Positions 49,406-56,986 of a stretch of DNA of 56,986 nt are shown here, in pieces. Location of the stretch: contig JAPCJO010000007.1 of the NCBI GenBank assembly GCA_027886905.1, positions 1 through 56,986 on the forward strand, written 5' to 3'. Source of the DNA: Nitrososphaerota archaeon (GTDB taxonomy: Archaea; Thermoproteota; Nitrososphaeria; Nitrososphaerales; Gagatemarchaeaceae). The first letter of the stretch is position 1; every line of letters starts with the position of its first letter. The notes below the pieces were generated by a model. It saw only the letters and a program-made list of their open reading frames with translations. It was not told the origin of the DNA and did not search any database. The position numbers and the translations under genes are program-made.

Positions 49406-49464
49406 GGGTTCCTCGGAAGGGTCGATGGGTTTATAGATTTTGATAGCGTGGCGGACTTTCGTCC

Positions 49465-49713
49465 TTGGTCACAGAGTACGAGCAGCTCCTAACGACCATG
49501 CTCAAAGAGAGAAGAGAGAAGCTCGAAGCCCTGAAGGCGGGAGGGGGCAAGAGCAAGAAGAGGATCGACGCCCTCCTCTCAGAGATCGGATACGTTCAGG
49601 TCGAGCTCGAGCGCTACCAGCGAGGCATGGCCCTGTTCAGGTCCAAGGACCTCCCCAAGGTGGGGCGGTGGGGCAAGCCGGAGACCTCCCCGCAGGGCGA
49701 GCCTCTGCCGTGA
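49465..49713 (+). CDS. Small Lys/Glu-rich helical protein, 82 aa
   Basis: Starts at TTG 49465 (LVTEYEQLLTTMLKERREKL). It is charged, helical and contains coiled-coil-like heptads; the C-terminus is Pro/Gly-rich (PKVGRWGKPETSPQGEP). A TTTATAGATTTTGATAG stretch (about 49429-49445) serves as the promoter, divergent from the zinc-ribbon membrane protein. No motif identifies a family. It precedes the aquaporin gene by 44 bases. Confidence 0.5.
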   Translation: MVTEYEQLLTTMLKERREKLEALKAGGGKSKKRIDALLSEIGYVQVELERYQRGMALFRSKDLPKVGRWGKPETSPQGEPLP

Positions 49714-49757
49714 CCCTCAATGGCCTTAAATAACGAAAACTAATCGGGACCCAAAGA

Positions 49758-50471
49758 ATGGAACGCCAGCTCTCCAGCCTCTTCATCGCGGAGGCGTACG
49801 GCACCTTTCTCCTCACTTTCGTAGGCATAAGCGCGATAACCGTCGCCAGCGACTCGAGCCTGTTCCCGCTCGGCCCGTCTCTCGGGCTGGGCTTCATAGG
49901 CCTCGCGTTCGGCATCGCCCTCGTCGCAGGAATAGCGACGGTCGGGAGCGTCTCGGGCGCCTTCTTCAACCCCGCGATCACCATCGCAGCCTTCGCTGCA
50001 GGCAGGCTCTCGAAGAACAGGGTCGTCCCATACATCGTGGCGCAGTTCGTGGGAGCCACTCTCGCTGCGGTGGTGGAATACGCGCTCGTGGGGAAAGGCG
50101 CCGCGGTCGCCGGTAACCTCGGCAGCTCCCTGCCCAACCTCTCCCTCTCAATGCCTGTCTTCTCCGCGGTCCTGGCGGAGATCGTCGGCACGACCTTCCT
50201 GACGATGGCCGTGCTGGGGTCTACCGACCCGGACTCTTCGAGCATCTCGTGGGGCTCCTTGGGAATAGGCTTGACCTTGGCCGGGAGCATCTGGGCGCTC
50301 GGGGCTGTATCGGGCGCCTCCCTCAACCCCGCGCGGAGTTTCGGCCCGGCCATCGTCTCCCTGCTCTTCAGCAACACCCCAATACTCGACTATTGGATCT
50401 ATGTAGTAGGCCCCGTTTTGGGAGGGTTGCTCGCCGCGATGCTCTACAGGATGATCTACAAGCGCGTGTAG
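49758..50471 (+). CDS. Aquaporin/glycerol facilitator (MIP family)
   Basis: A 237-residue channel with six membrane helices and both pore loops: SGAFFNPAITIAAFAAG and SGASLNPARSFGPAIVS. The second NPAR loop is canonical, and the first has Phe-Asn-Pro-Ala. At the selectivity filter the conserved Arg follows the second NPA, with LNPARS. Whether it conducts water or glycerol cannot be told by eye. The ATG 49758 is 26-30 bases below CCTTAAATAACG. A glycerol-permeable pore would fit uptake of polyols in this region. Confidence 0.92.
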   Translation: MERQLSSLFIAEAYGTFLLTFVGISAITVASDSSLFPLGPSLGLGFIGLAFGIALVAGIATVGSVSGAFFNPAITIAAFAAGRLSKNRVVPYIVAQFVGATLAAVVEYALVGKGAAVAGNLGSSLPNLSLSMPVFSAVLAEIVGTTFLTMAVLGSTDPDSSSISWGSLGIGLTLAGSIWALGAVSGASLNPARSFGPAIVSLLFSNTPILDYWIYVVGPVLGGLLAAMLYRMIYKRV

Positions 50472-50475
50472 TTCG

Positions 50476-50952
50476 ATGAAATCCCAGCCGAGGCTCAACC
50501 GCGAGCGGGCAAAGGAGCTCCTCGCCGAAGTCGACTTGCTCGTCTCGCGGGCGCAGCAGCCCGCAGCGCTCAGGAAGAGCGTCGTCCAGCTCCTGAACAT
50601 GGAACCTACCTACAACTGGGTGGGGCTCTACCTCCTGAAGGGCGGAGAGCTGCGCCTCGACTCTTGGAAAGGACCTGCCCCCACGACCCACACCTCGATT
50701 CCCCTGGGGAAGGGCATCTGCGGTTTCGCGGCCAAGTCAGGGCGCACTGAGATAGTCTCCGACGTCTCGAAGGACCCGCGGTACCTGCAATGCTTCGCGA
50801 GCACCCGCTCGGAGATCACCGTCCCCATCACCCACGAAGGGAAGGTTGTCGCGGAGATTGACATCGACGGGGACGTGTCCAACGCCCACTCGTCCGTGGA
50901 CAGGGAGTTCCTCGAGGCCTTGGCGGCGAAGATTTCGAAGTTCTGCATCTAG
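50476..50952 (+). CDS. GAF-domain protein, free methionine-R-sulfoxide reductase-like
   Basis: A 158-residue cytosolic GAF domain. The motifs SIPLGKGICGFAAKSGRTEI, DVSKDPRYLQCFASTRSEIT and VAEIDIDGDV closely follow fRMsr (YebR), with Cys in GICG and in YLQCF at the positions of two of the three redox Cys of that enzyme. fRMsr reduces the R form of free methionine sulfoxide. The third Cys is not obvious, so the resolving step might differ. The start ATG 50476 is four bases after the aquaporin stop, implying one transcript. Confidence 0.82.
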   Translation: MKSQPRLNRERAKELLAEVDLLVSRAQQPAALRKSVVQLLNMEPTYNWVGLYLLKGGELRLDSWKGPAPTTHTSIPLGKGICGFAAKSGRTEIVSDVSKDPRYLQCFASTRSEITVPITHEGKVVAEIDIDGDVSNAHSSVDREFLEALAAKISKFCI

Positions 50953-50992
50953 GCGACGCAGTTCCGACCACGCCTCCCTTCCCGAAGACTCG

Positions 50993-52366
50993 CTACTTGA
51001 CCTTCGCCCATCTCGCGTAGATTAGGAATGCCAAGCCCGCGACGACCAGGATGAGAGAGAGGATGCGGAAGGCGTTTACGAACCCGCCCAAGGCGCCCGG
51101 CAGCGCGATGAGGGTGCCGATCAAGACCGCCGCCAGGCCGTATCCAACGTGCTCCAAGGCGTGGTTGGTCCCCATTATCGCGGCGCGATTCGTGGGATGG
51201 CTCGCCTCCGCGAGGATCACGAGTTGGCTGACGCGGACCGCGCCAATGGAGAGGCCGTAGGCCACTGCGGCGATGAGGAACGAGGGGAGCGAGGGAGGGA
51301 AGAAGAACACAATGGACAGCGAGCACGCGGCCCCGATCAGCCCGGCGACGAGGTACGGCATCCGCCTCTCCGTCCTGTCCTCGTAGTGGCCGAGGGGCAC
51401 CATGAAGAGGACGCCCGTGATGGCCATGATCGACGCGAAGTACCCGAAGAGGTACTTGAACTGGGGGACCAAGCCCTCAAGCCTTTGGGCGTAGAGGGGT
51501 ACAAAGGAGAAGAAGGCGGAGAAGCCGATGGCCCCGACCAGCGTGGTCAGCAGGGCTACGCCAACTAGCGGAGTCCTGAACGCGTTGACGTAGTCTGCCC
51601 AGGTGGCGCTGTGACTGTGCGCCCCCGCGTGAATCCCCTCTTCGTGGTCGTGATGGTCGTCGTCGTGGTCGTCGTGGCTCGCGCCCATGATCATAGGGGC
51701 AGCGAGGACCGCGGACGCCGGTCGTATCTCCGGCATGAACACGACCGCAAGCCCAGCCGAGATCAGCAGCATCACGGTTGACATCTCGAAGACAGCCGTC
51801 GTGCTATCCGCCAGAAAAGCGACCGTCGTCCCAAGGGCGGGCCCGAACGCATATCCCGCGAATTCGGCGCCGTCGACGAGGCCGTAGGCCTTCCCCATGC
51901 TCCGGTGCTTCTCTGCGAGGTCGCCGCCGTACGCGAGCGTGGCGGCCGTGTAGGTGCCGTGGGCTATCCCTAGCGTGGTGAGCGACGCAGCGGTCGCGAT
52001 GGCGAAGGGCGCGAGCTGGGTGAGGCTGTTCGCCAATATCAGGGATAGCAGGGCTGCGGAGCCCACAATGCAGCCGATGATCATCATCCTCCTTCTCCCG
52101 TATATGTCGCAAAGGTGCCCCATGTAGATCGCGACCAGTCCCGAGGCGATTAGGAACGCCCCTGAGATGGTGCCTACGAAGGCATATCCGAAATCGCCCA
52201 AGCCGAAGTTCTCTACGAACTTGTTCGAAAGGAACACGAGGACGATGATGAAAGAAGCGTACTCGCCCATGTAAGTGAGAAAGCTCATGGCCCCCAGGCC
52301 GCCGAAAACTCTGACGAAGCTCTGGTTCTCTTTGGGCTCCGAAGGCGCGCTGGTCTTCTCTTCCAA
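50993..52366 (-). CDS. MFS transporter with His-rich cytosolic loop
   Basis: A 457-residue 12-helix major facilitator protein. The loop between helices 2 and 3 (YMGHLCDIYGRRRMMII) carries motif A. The loop between helices 6 and 7 is exceptional: SHDDHDDDHHDHEEGIHAG followed by AHSHS, an Asp/His cluster likely to bind divalent metal. This could make the carrier a metal exporter or metal-regulated; related metal carriers have His-rich central loops. Start ATG 52366. Substrate not known. No gene is linked on the same strand downstream. Confidence 0.88.
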   Translation of the reverse strand: MEEKTSAPSEPKENQSFVRVFGGLGAMSFLTYMGEYASFIIVLVFLSNKFVENFGLGDFGYAFVGTISGAFLIASGLVAIYMGHLCDIYGRRRMMIIGCIVGSAALLSLILANSLTQLAPFAIATAASLTTLGIAHGTYTAATLAYGGDLAEKHRSMGKAYGLVDGAEFAGYAFGPALGTTVAFLADSTTAVFEMSTVMLLISAGLAVVFMPEIRPASAVLAAPMIMGASHDDHDDDHHDHEEGIHAGAHSHSATWADYVNAFRTPLVGVALLTTLVGAIGFSAFFSFVPLYAQRLEGLVPQFKYLFGYFASIMAITGVLFMVPLGHYEDRTERRMPYLVAGLIGAACSLSIVFFFPPSLPSFLIAAVAYGLSIGAVRVSQLVILAEASHPTNRAAIMGTNHALEHVGYGLAAVLIGTLIALPGALGGFVNAFRILSLILVVAGLAFLIYARWAKVK

Positions 52367-52559
52367 GCAGTCCCACGCTCTCAGGAGGCGCTCGGGCTAG
52401 AGGTCGCGCCGCATCCGGGACAGACCAGGGGTTGCATCAGCTTCACCGATGAAAAGATGTGCGCAAGGACGGCCCTTTCCCCGACCTCAGCGACGGACCA
52501 GCGATATTAAGGATTCCTCAAAATTCGGCAGTTGCCGCAGCGAGGGCGGCCCGGTCGCC

Positions 52560-52910
52560 CTACTTGCCGTCTGGGAGCTTGTTGACGAGCTTCATCATCT
52601 CGTCGTAGTGCTCCCTGATGATGGATGCGCCCTTTTCGCCCATCATCGCCTCGGCGTTCGCCTTGCACTGGCCTATGGCGGTCACTATCCCCTCTTTCGT
52701 GGGCTGGTCGAAGCTCGCGCCACAGCTCTGGAATGTGCCCGTGACGAACTGCCTGACTTGGACCTTGAGCGCCTGGTCGTTGGTCGGTTGGTTGAGTACG
52801 TTCATGAACTCCTTGTTCGCGTCCTCGAAGCACTTTAGCAGCTCATCCCTCACGAGAACGGGGGTGACCTTCGCTCTCGGGATGTCCGGCGCCTTGTAGT
52901 GGCCTGCCAT
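52560..52910 (-). CDS. Conserved-looking 116-aa hypothetical protein
   Basis: A soluble, helical protein: TPVLVRDELLKCFEDANKEF, NDQALKVQVRQFVTGTFQSC, GIVTAIGQCKANAEAMMGEK. It has three Cys, no signal, no membrane helix and no recognised motif. The promoter GGATATTATATACC (52929-52942) gives a leaderless-type start at ATG 52910 and suggests robust expression. It may represent an archaeal family without assigned function. Confidence 0.6.
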   Translation of the reverse strand: MAGHYKAPDIPRAKVTPVLVRDELLKCFEDANKEFMNVLNQPTNDQALKVQVRQFVTGTFQSCGASFDQPTKEGIVTAIGQCKANAEAMMGEKGASIIREHYDEMMKLVNKLPDGK

Positions 52911-53010
52911 GAGTGACCGTCATCAGAGGAGGTATATAATATCCTGCCGAATTATTCCGAAACTACTGAAACCCCGGGAGAACGCCCCCGCCCGACTCCA
53001 GCCGATATAA

Positions 53011-53038
53011 CCTAAGTTATAGATTTATATAACTAAGG
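53011..53038. promoter_or_regulatory. Imperfect palindrome over the sufC TATA box (candidate operator)
   Basis: The arms CCTAAGTTATA (53011-53021) and TATAACTAAGG (53028-53038) are inverted repeats with one mismatch in eleven, separated by six bases. The right arm and spacer overlap TTTATATAA, the probable TATA element about 30 bases before ATG 53061. A dimeric repressor here would block transcription initiation. The half-site TAACTAA is shared with the palindrome upstream of the metal ABC operon, hinting at a common metal- or iron-responsive regulator. Confidence 0.55.
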
Positions 53039-53060
53039 GGGACCGCGCGGTCTGGACACG

Positions 53061-53825
53061 ATGGCAAAGCTCGAGATTCGCGACCTCCACGCTTCGGTGG
53101 AAGGAACCGAGATACTCAAAGGGGTGAACCTGACGATAAACCAAGGCGAGATACACGCGCTGATGGGCCCGAACGGGTCGGGAAAGAGCACCCTGGCCAA
53201 CACCCTCCTTGGGCACCCAAAGTACAAAGTGATACAGGGCGACGTCCTCATCGACGGGGAGAGCATAATCAACCTCACTCCAGACAAGAGGGCGAAGAAG
53301 GGGCTCTTTCTCGCCTTCCAGTACCCGGTCGCTGTCCCCGGGGTGACGATGTTCTCCTTCCTCCGCGCGGCATACAACGCGGTCCACACCGACGCGAACA
53401 ACCAGGCCCCGACCATCTTCGACTTCAAGGAGACGCTCGCCGAGAGGATGAAGCTCCTCGGCATGGACGAGTCCTTCATGAACCGCTACCTCAACGAGGG
53501 CTTCTCTGGAGGGGAGAAGAAGCGGGCAGAGATACTCCAACTCGCGATGCTCAAGCCCAAGTTCGCGGTCCTGGACGAGACCGACTCTGGCCTGGACATC
53601 GACGCGCTCCGGGTCGTCGCGGAAGGAGTGAGCAAGATAGCGAGCAACGACCTCGGAATCCTCGTGATCACCCACTATCAGAGGATCCTGAAATACATCC
53701 AGCCGACCTTCGTGCACGTCATGTACGAGGGTAGGATCACTGCCTCCGGAGGGCAGGAACTCTCGCTGAAGCTCGAGGAGAAGGGCTACGGCTGGCTCAA
53801 GGAGACAGCTGGAGTCGTCGCCTAA
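53061..53825 (+). CDS. sufC: Fe-S cluster assembly ATPase SufC
   Basis: A 254-residue ABC-type ATPase of the SUF system that drives Fe-S cluster assembly with the SufB/SufD scaffold. Walker A GPNGSGKSTLANTLLG, the Suf-specific FLAFQYPVAVPGVTMFSFLR, signature GFSGGEKKRAEILQL, Walker B FAVLDETDSGLDIDAL and switch VITHYQRIL are all present. ATG 53061 follows the palindromic promoter. sufB and sufD are not adjacent: the next gene is on the other strand, so sufC stands alone in this window. Confidence 0.96.
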   Translation: MAKLEIRDLHASVEGTEILKGVNLTINQGEIHALMGPNGSGKSTLANTLLGHPKYKVIQGDVLIDGESIINLTPDKRAKKGLFLAFQYPVAVPGVTMFSFLRAAYNAVHTDANNQAPTIFDFKETLAERMKLLGMDESFMNRYLNEGFSGGEKKRAEILQLAMLKPKFAVLDETDSGLDIDALRVVAEGVSKIASNDLGILVITHYQRILKYIQPTFVHVMYEGRITASGGQELSLKLEEKGYGWLKETAGVVA

Positions 53826-53830
53826 GGATC

Positions 53831-54832
53831 TCAAATGTATTCCGAAGGGTCGACTACATTCTGTGGCGGCTCGCCGCCAAGATAGCGTAGCAGGTTCTCG
53901 GCAGCTATCTTTCCCGGCTCGCCCGTCGAGGCGGCGCTCCCCCCGGCCACGTGGGGAGTGCCGATGAAATTCGGAAGTTTCACTAGCGGAAACTTGGAGG
54001 CGTAGGTCTCTCTCCCCCTCTTGATCTGCCACACGTCGGTCGCGTAGGTGAACTGACCGTTCTTGGACAGGTGCTCGAAGAGGGCCTCTTCGTCAACTAT
54101 CTCGGCGCGCGCGACGTTCACGAGTATCGCATCCCTCTTCATCGCGCCGAGCTCCGTCGCTCCGATGAGCCCTACAGTGAGCTTCGAGAGCGGGAGGGCG
54201 ATTACCACCGCGTCGCTCTTTCCCAAGACCCGGAGTAGCCCTTCCTCTCCATGGGAGACCTGAACGCCGCCCCCCGGGCTCGGGTGCCTCGAAAAGGCCA
54301 TCACGTTCATCCCAAGGGCCAGCCCCATCGACCCCACCGAGCGCCCTATCCCCCCGTACCCGAGGATGCCCAGCGTCCTCCCTCTCAGGATCATGACCTC
54401 CCTGAAGAGGTTCGGCCATTGCGAGGGGTCGAACTCCTCCGTCCTCAGGGCGAGGTCGAGCTTGACCACCCTCTTCGCGGCGGCGAGTAGCAACGCAAGC
54501 GCGAACTCGGCGACACCGGTCGAGAACCCTCCAGCGTTGCTGCTCACCATGACCCGCCTGCCGAGGTGCTTGAACGGGATGTGGTTGACTCCTGCCATCC
54601 CCGACTGGATGAAGCGCAGCCGGACCATCCTAGAGATCCGCTCGGGGTTGAGCGAGTCCGGCCACCAGGCCTGGACGAGCATGCAGTCTATCGAGGGAAG
54701 GAGGTGGTCTAGCTCCTTTTCGTCGAGGTCGTTGAGCCAATAGACCTTGGCGTAGGGGGACAGCTCTTCGAGCCGGCTCCCGACGGGAGAGCTCGTCACA
54801 AGCAGATTGGGCTTCTCTGCCAACTCGCGCAA
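53831..54832 (-). CDS. D-isomer-specific 2-hydroxyacid dehydrogenase
   Basis: A 333-residue NAD(P)-dependent dehydrogenase. The Rossmann motif GRTLGILGYGGIGRSVGSMG is followed by the catalytic region: VNVARAEIVDEEALFEHL carries the Arg-x-Glu pair and TPHVAGGSA carries the His. This is typical of glyoxylate/hydroxypyruvate or phosphoglycerate-like dehydrogenases, but the exact 2-hydroxy acid is open. Start TTG 54832, below a GACTAATTATC box (54855-54865). It converges with sufC five bases apart. Confidence 0.92.
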   Translation of the reverse strand: MRELAEKPNLLVTSSPVGSRLEELSPYAKVYWLNDLDEKELDHLLPSIDCMLVQAWWPDSLNPERISRMVRLRFIQSGMAGVNHIPFKHLGRRVMVSSNAGGFSTGVAEFALALLLAAAKRVVKLDLALRTEEFDPSQWPNLFREVMILRGRTLGILGYGGIGRSVGSMGLALGMNVMAFSRHPSPGGGVQVSHGEEGLLRVLGKSDAVVIALPLSKLTVGLIGATELGAMKRDAILVNVARAEIVDEEALFEHLSKNGQFTYATDVWQIKRGRETYASKFPLVKLPNFIGTPHVAGGSAASTGEPGKIAAENLLRYLGGEPPQNVVDPSEYI

Positions 54833-54980
54833 GACCGCACGACCGGAGACTGAGCGATAATTAGTCTTTGACCAGGCGCTTCAATTCTTAAATCCGCGGC
54901 ATCCCTCCCGAAAAAAGCAGAGGTGCCTCGAGTCGAAAACGCGCATCACATGCGTAGCCCTGGCGGCGCTCCTCGTCGCC

Positions 54981-55610
54981 ATGGCCCTGGCGCAGCCCGC
55001 TAGGGGCGAGACCTACGCTAGGCAGTTCGAGGTCACCTCCCAGAGCTATCTCGGCTACGCCCAATTCACGGTGTCATATAACACCCCCGCGTCGGCGGTG
55101 GTGGGTGCGAACCTCACCTTGAGTGCGGTGGTGACAGTCAACGACCTGACGGGAGCCGAGAACGACGTGCGGGACTACGTCCTTCTTGTGATACTCTTCT
55201 GCGACAATCACTCTGTGAACAGCTCGCAGGGTTCTCCCACGCCAACGCAGAGATACCTGTATCCGGGCGCCTTTTGGGGACCTCTCAACTTTTCGATCCC
55301 GCTCACCGAGGAGGACACCGGCCTTTCTCCGGGAGATACCGCCAACGCTTCGGTCACCCTGCGCCTGATAACCGACGTCTCCTATGACTCGCCCGGCTAC
55401 AGGCTGAGCGGCTACGCTCCGGTCTTCGGCGACGGGAGCACGTTCGTCCTGATCCGGGACCCTGGAACCCAGCAAGCCGCCTCAATGGGCGCAATTGCTC
55501 ATGGCGTCCCGCTGATGCCATCCCTGCTGGTCGCGTGCGGCGTCGTGCTCCTGGCGTTGTCTAACAAGATGCCCAGGTCGCGGGTCAAGAGCAGGGGCGA
55601 AATCGCTTAG
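54981..55610 (+). CDS. Secreted Ig-like protein, paralogue of the gene at 23097; start unclear
   Basis: At least 209 residues. The frame upstream of ATG 54981 encodes a clear signal peptide (KTRITCVALAALLVAMALAQ) back to about 54936, with no usable in-frame ATG, GTG or TTG. A GTG at 54923, correctly spaced below TTCTTAAAT (54885-54893), is out of frame by one base; skipping one base near 54935 would join them. Hence either an unusual start or a frameshift exists. The body FWGPLNFSIPLTEEDTGLSP aligns with the 23097 gene. A C-terminal membrane helix (SLLVACGVVLLALSN) ends with basic residues. Confidence 0.6.
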   Translation: MALAQPARGETYARQFEVTSQSYLGYAQFTVSYNTPASAVVGANLTLSAVVTVNDLTGAENDVRDYVLLVILFCDNHSVNSSQGSPTPTQRYLYPGAFWGPLNFSIPLTEEDTGLSPGDTANASVTLRLITDVSYDSPGYRLSGYAPVFGDGSTFVLIRDPGTQQAASMGAIAHGVPLMPSLLVACGVVLLALSNKMPRSRVKSRGEIA

Positions 55611-55748
55611 GGGCTTCGGACCCCTGGCCTATAGAGACTACTGTGCCTCTATAGAGCGCCGTTTGAGAATAACCACGAAGGCGAGGACAGGTCCCTATGC
55701 GGTTTCCATCGGCAAGGAAGAAAAGCTCTGGTTCATCCCTCTATATCG

Positions 55749-56986
55749 ATGAAACTACGGACCAAGGTATCAATCGCAATTCCTTTCGTACTGTTCGCTG
55801 TGATGTTGACGGCAAACGTTGCCGCATATCCATCGAACGACGCACAATCCGCCACGACTACGCCCATACAGCACGTAGTCGTGATATTCCAGGAGAACGT
55901 TTCAACCGACCACTATTTCGCGACGTATCCCAACGCAGCCAACCTGCCCAACGAACCGCAGTTCACCGCAGCACCGGGCACTCCAGACGCCAACGGCTTG
56001 AACGGGCCGCTCCTCACGAGCAACCCCAACGAGCTGGTCACGGGGAATCCATCGGACAACCCCGCCAGGCTGGACCGGACGCAGCCGGTGACTTGCGACA
56101 ACGACCACGACTACACGGCTGAGCAGGCGGCCATGAACGGCGGTCTGATGAACATGTTCCCAGAGCAGACGAGCTGCAGCGACGGCATAGTCATGGACTA
56201 CTACGATGGCAACACCGTGACGGCCCTCTGGAACTACGCACAGAACTTCGCCCTCAACGACAACTCCTTCGGGACGACCTTCGGCCCATCCACTCCGGGA
56301 GCCCTCAACGTGGTGTCCGGCCTAGGCGGCCCAGCGCTAGCGTATCTCGGCCCCCAGGGCACGACAACCACGACCACGAACGTGCCAGGCGTCCTCGCCA
56401 ACGGCGAGATAATAGGCGATTCCGACCCGGTCTACGACGACTGCTCCTACACGAGCGACGGGTCAACGACAACGCTGGGCATGACGACCGGAGCCGGAGC
56501 ACCCCAGAACGTCGGGAACCTCCTCAATGCCGCAGGCGTGACTTGGGGCTGGTTCCAGGGCGGATTCACCCCTACCGTCCCCTACAACCCGGTCACGGGC
56601 TCATCGGCGGTCTGCGGCTCCTCTGAGGCGCAAGTCGGAGGGACCATAGAGGCGGCCTACAGCCCTCACCATGAGCCGTTCCAGTACTTCGCTTCTACTG
56701 CAAACCCACACCACCTCCCACCAAGCTCTCCATCCATGATCGGCCACACCGACCAGGCGAACCACCAATACGACCTCTCGTCCTTCTGGATCGCGGCCGA
56801 CTCCGGCAACCTGCCGGCGGTCAGCTACCTGAAGGCTCCGAGATATCAGGATGGCCATCCTGGCAACTCTGACCCGCTCGACGAGCAGGCATGGTTGGTC
56901 AACACCATCAACCAGCTCATGAGCCTCCCCACGTGGAGCAGCACCGCGATCATCATCAACTGGGACGACTCCGACGGGTGGTATGA
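55749..56986 (+). CDS. Secreted phosphoesterase (phospholipase C/acid phosphatase-like), 3'-truncated by the window edge
   Basis: A reading frame open from ATG 55749 to the window end (412 codons seen). The signal peptide MKLRTKVSIAIPFVLFAVML leads to HVVVIFQENVSTDHYFATYP, the metal- and substrate-binding motif of the phospholipase C/acid phosphatase (PF04185) family, usually written EN-x-S/F-D-xYF. Later family segments include NFALNDNSFGTTFGPSTPGALN, AVSYLKAPRYQDGHPGNSD and WSSTAIIINWDDSDGWY near the window end. In this copy the nucleophile position after Glu-Asn-Val is Ser-Thr, as read by eye. It hydrolyses phosphomono- or diesters outside the cell; the C-terminal part is missing. Confidence 0.88.
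   Translation, partial: MKLRTKVSIAIPFVLFAVMLTANVAAYPSNDAQSATTTPIQHVVVIFQENVSTDHYFATYPNAANLPNEPQFTAAPGTPDANGLNGPLLTSNPNELVTGNPSDNPARLDRTQPVTCDNDHDYTAEQAAMNGGLMNMFPEQTSCSDGIVMDYYDGNTVTALWNYAQNFALNDNSFGTTFGPSTPGALNVVSGLGGPALAYLGPQGTTTTTTNVPGVLANGEIIGDSDPVYDDCSYTSDGSTTTLGMTTGAGAPQNVGNLLNAAGVTWGWFQGGFTPTVPYNPVTGSSAVCGSSEAQVGGTIEAAYSPHHEPFQYFASTANPHHLPPSSPSMIGHTDQANHQYDLSSFWIAADSGNLPAVSYLKAPRYQDGHPGNSDPLDEQAWLVNTINQLMSLPTWSSTAIIINWDDSDGWY

Noticed and set aside
52437-52505. A possible 21-residue minus-strand peptide with CPGC (VKLMQPLVCPGCGATSSPSA)
   Set aside because: It has a promoter-like box upstream but is too short, has only one CxxC, and no second metal knuckle. Coding potential cannot be supported.

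Overview
The window looks like chromosomal DNA of a GC-rich archaeon, most likely a Thermoproteota member related to the Nitrososphaeria (thaumarchaeal side) rather than a euryarchaeon. Support comes from the gene set: FEN1 with a PCNA-binding tail, an Hjc-type resolvase, translin, a CTP-dependent riboflavin kinase (RibK), archaeal FAD synthase (RibL), diphthine synthase, DUF371, DUF929, DUF4443 and SufC. A tRNA-Lys gene carries two bulge-helix-bulge introns. Many genes start with TTG or GTG and sit about 26-30 bases below an A/T-rich box, so leaderless transcripts seem common. No rRNA, CRISPR array, integrase or transposase was seen. The assignment is inferred from gene content, not from a phylogeny.

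Region 1 (1-7360) is housekeeping: FEN1 (cut by the window edge), an MBL-fold hydrolase with an NAD(P)HX epimerase, an acyl-CoA thioesterase, Hjc with a 49-residue zinc ribbon, translin, and RibK, RibL and DphB. These cover FMN and FAD synthesis and diphthamide synthesis. Region 2 (7443-12895) holds tRNA-Lys(CTT), a histidine-phosphatase gene flanked by a decayed copy of the tRNA 3' end, and a metal-uptake locus. That locus has a NikR-like regulator, a three-gene Mn/Zn-type ABC importer and a YkoE-like ECF S component.

Region 3 (12966-44740) is an accessory, cell-surface region. It encodes four large secreted, membrane-anchored PQQ-type beta-propeller dehydrogenases, a PqqC-family protein, three cupredoxin-like proteins with unusual copper ligands, and three paralogous small membrane proteins with a W-P-G motif. 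It also has a Tat-exported solute-binding protein with two ABC permeases, a SET-domain protein, ZIP and MFS transporters, DUF929 and several Ser/Thr-rich secreted proteins. A plausible reading is that the propellers oxidise extracellular alcohols or sugars, cupredoxins carry the electrons to the membrane, and the ABC and MFS systems import or export substrates. The PqqC homologue links the cofactor to the same locus, although key active-site histidines are replaced and no pqqABDE genes are visible.

Region 4 (44854-56986) returns to mixed housekeeping: DUF4443, a HEAT-repeat protein, a methyltransferase, an SDR, a mevalonate-decarboxylase-family GHMP protein coupled to DUF371, an aquaporin, an fRMsr-like GAF protein, an MFS carrier with a His-rich loop, SufC behind a palindromic operator, and a D-2-hydroxyacid dehydrogenase. 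A secreted paralogue of an earlier gene and the 5' part of a phospholipase C/acid phosphatase-type phosphoesterase close the window.
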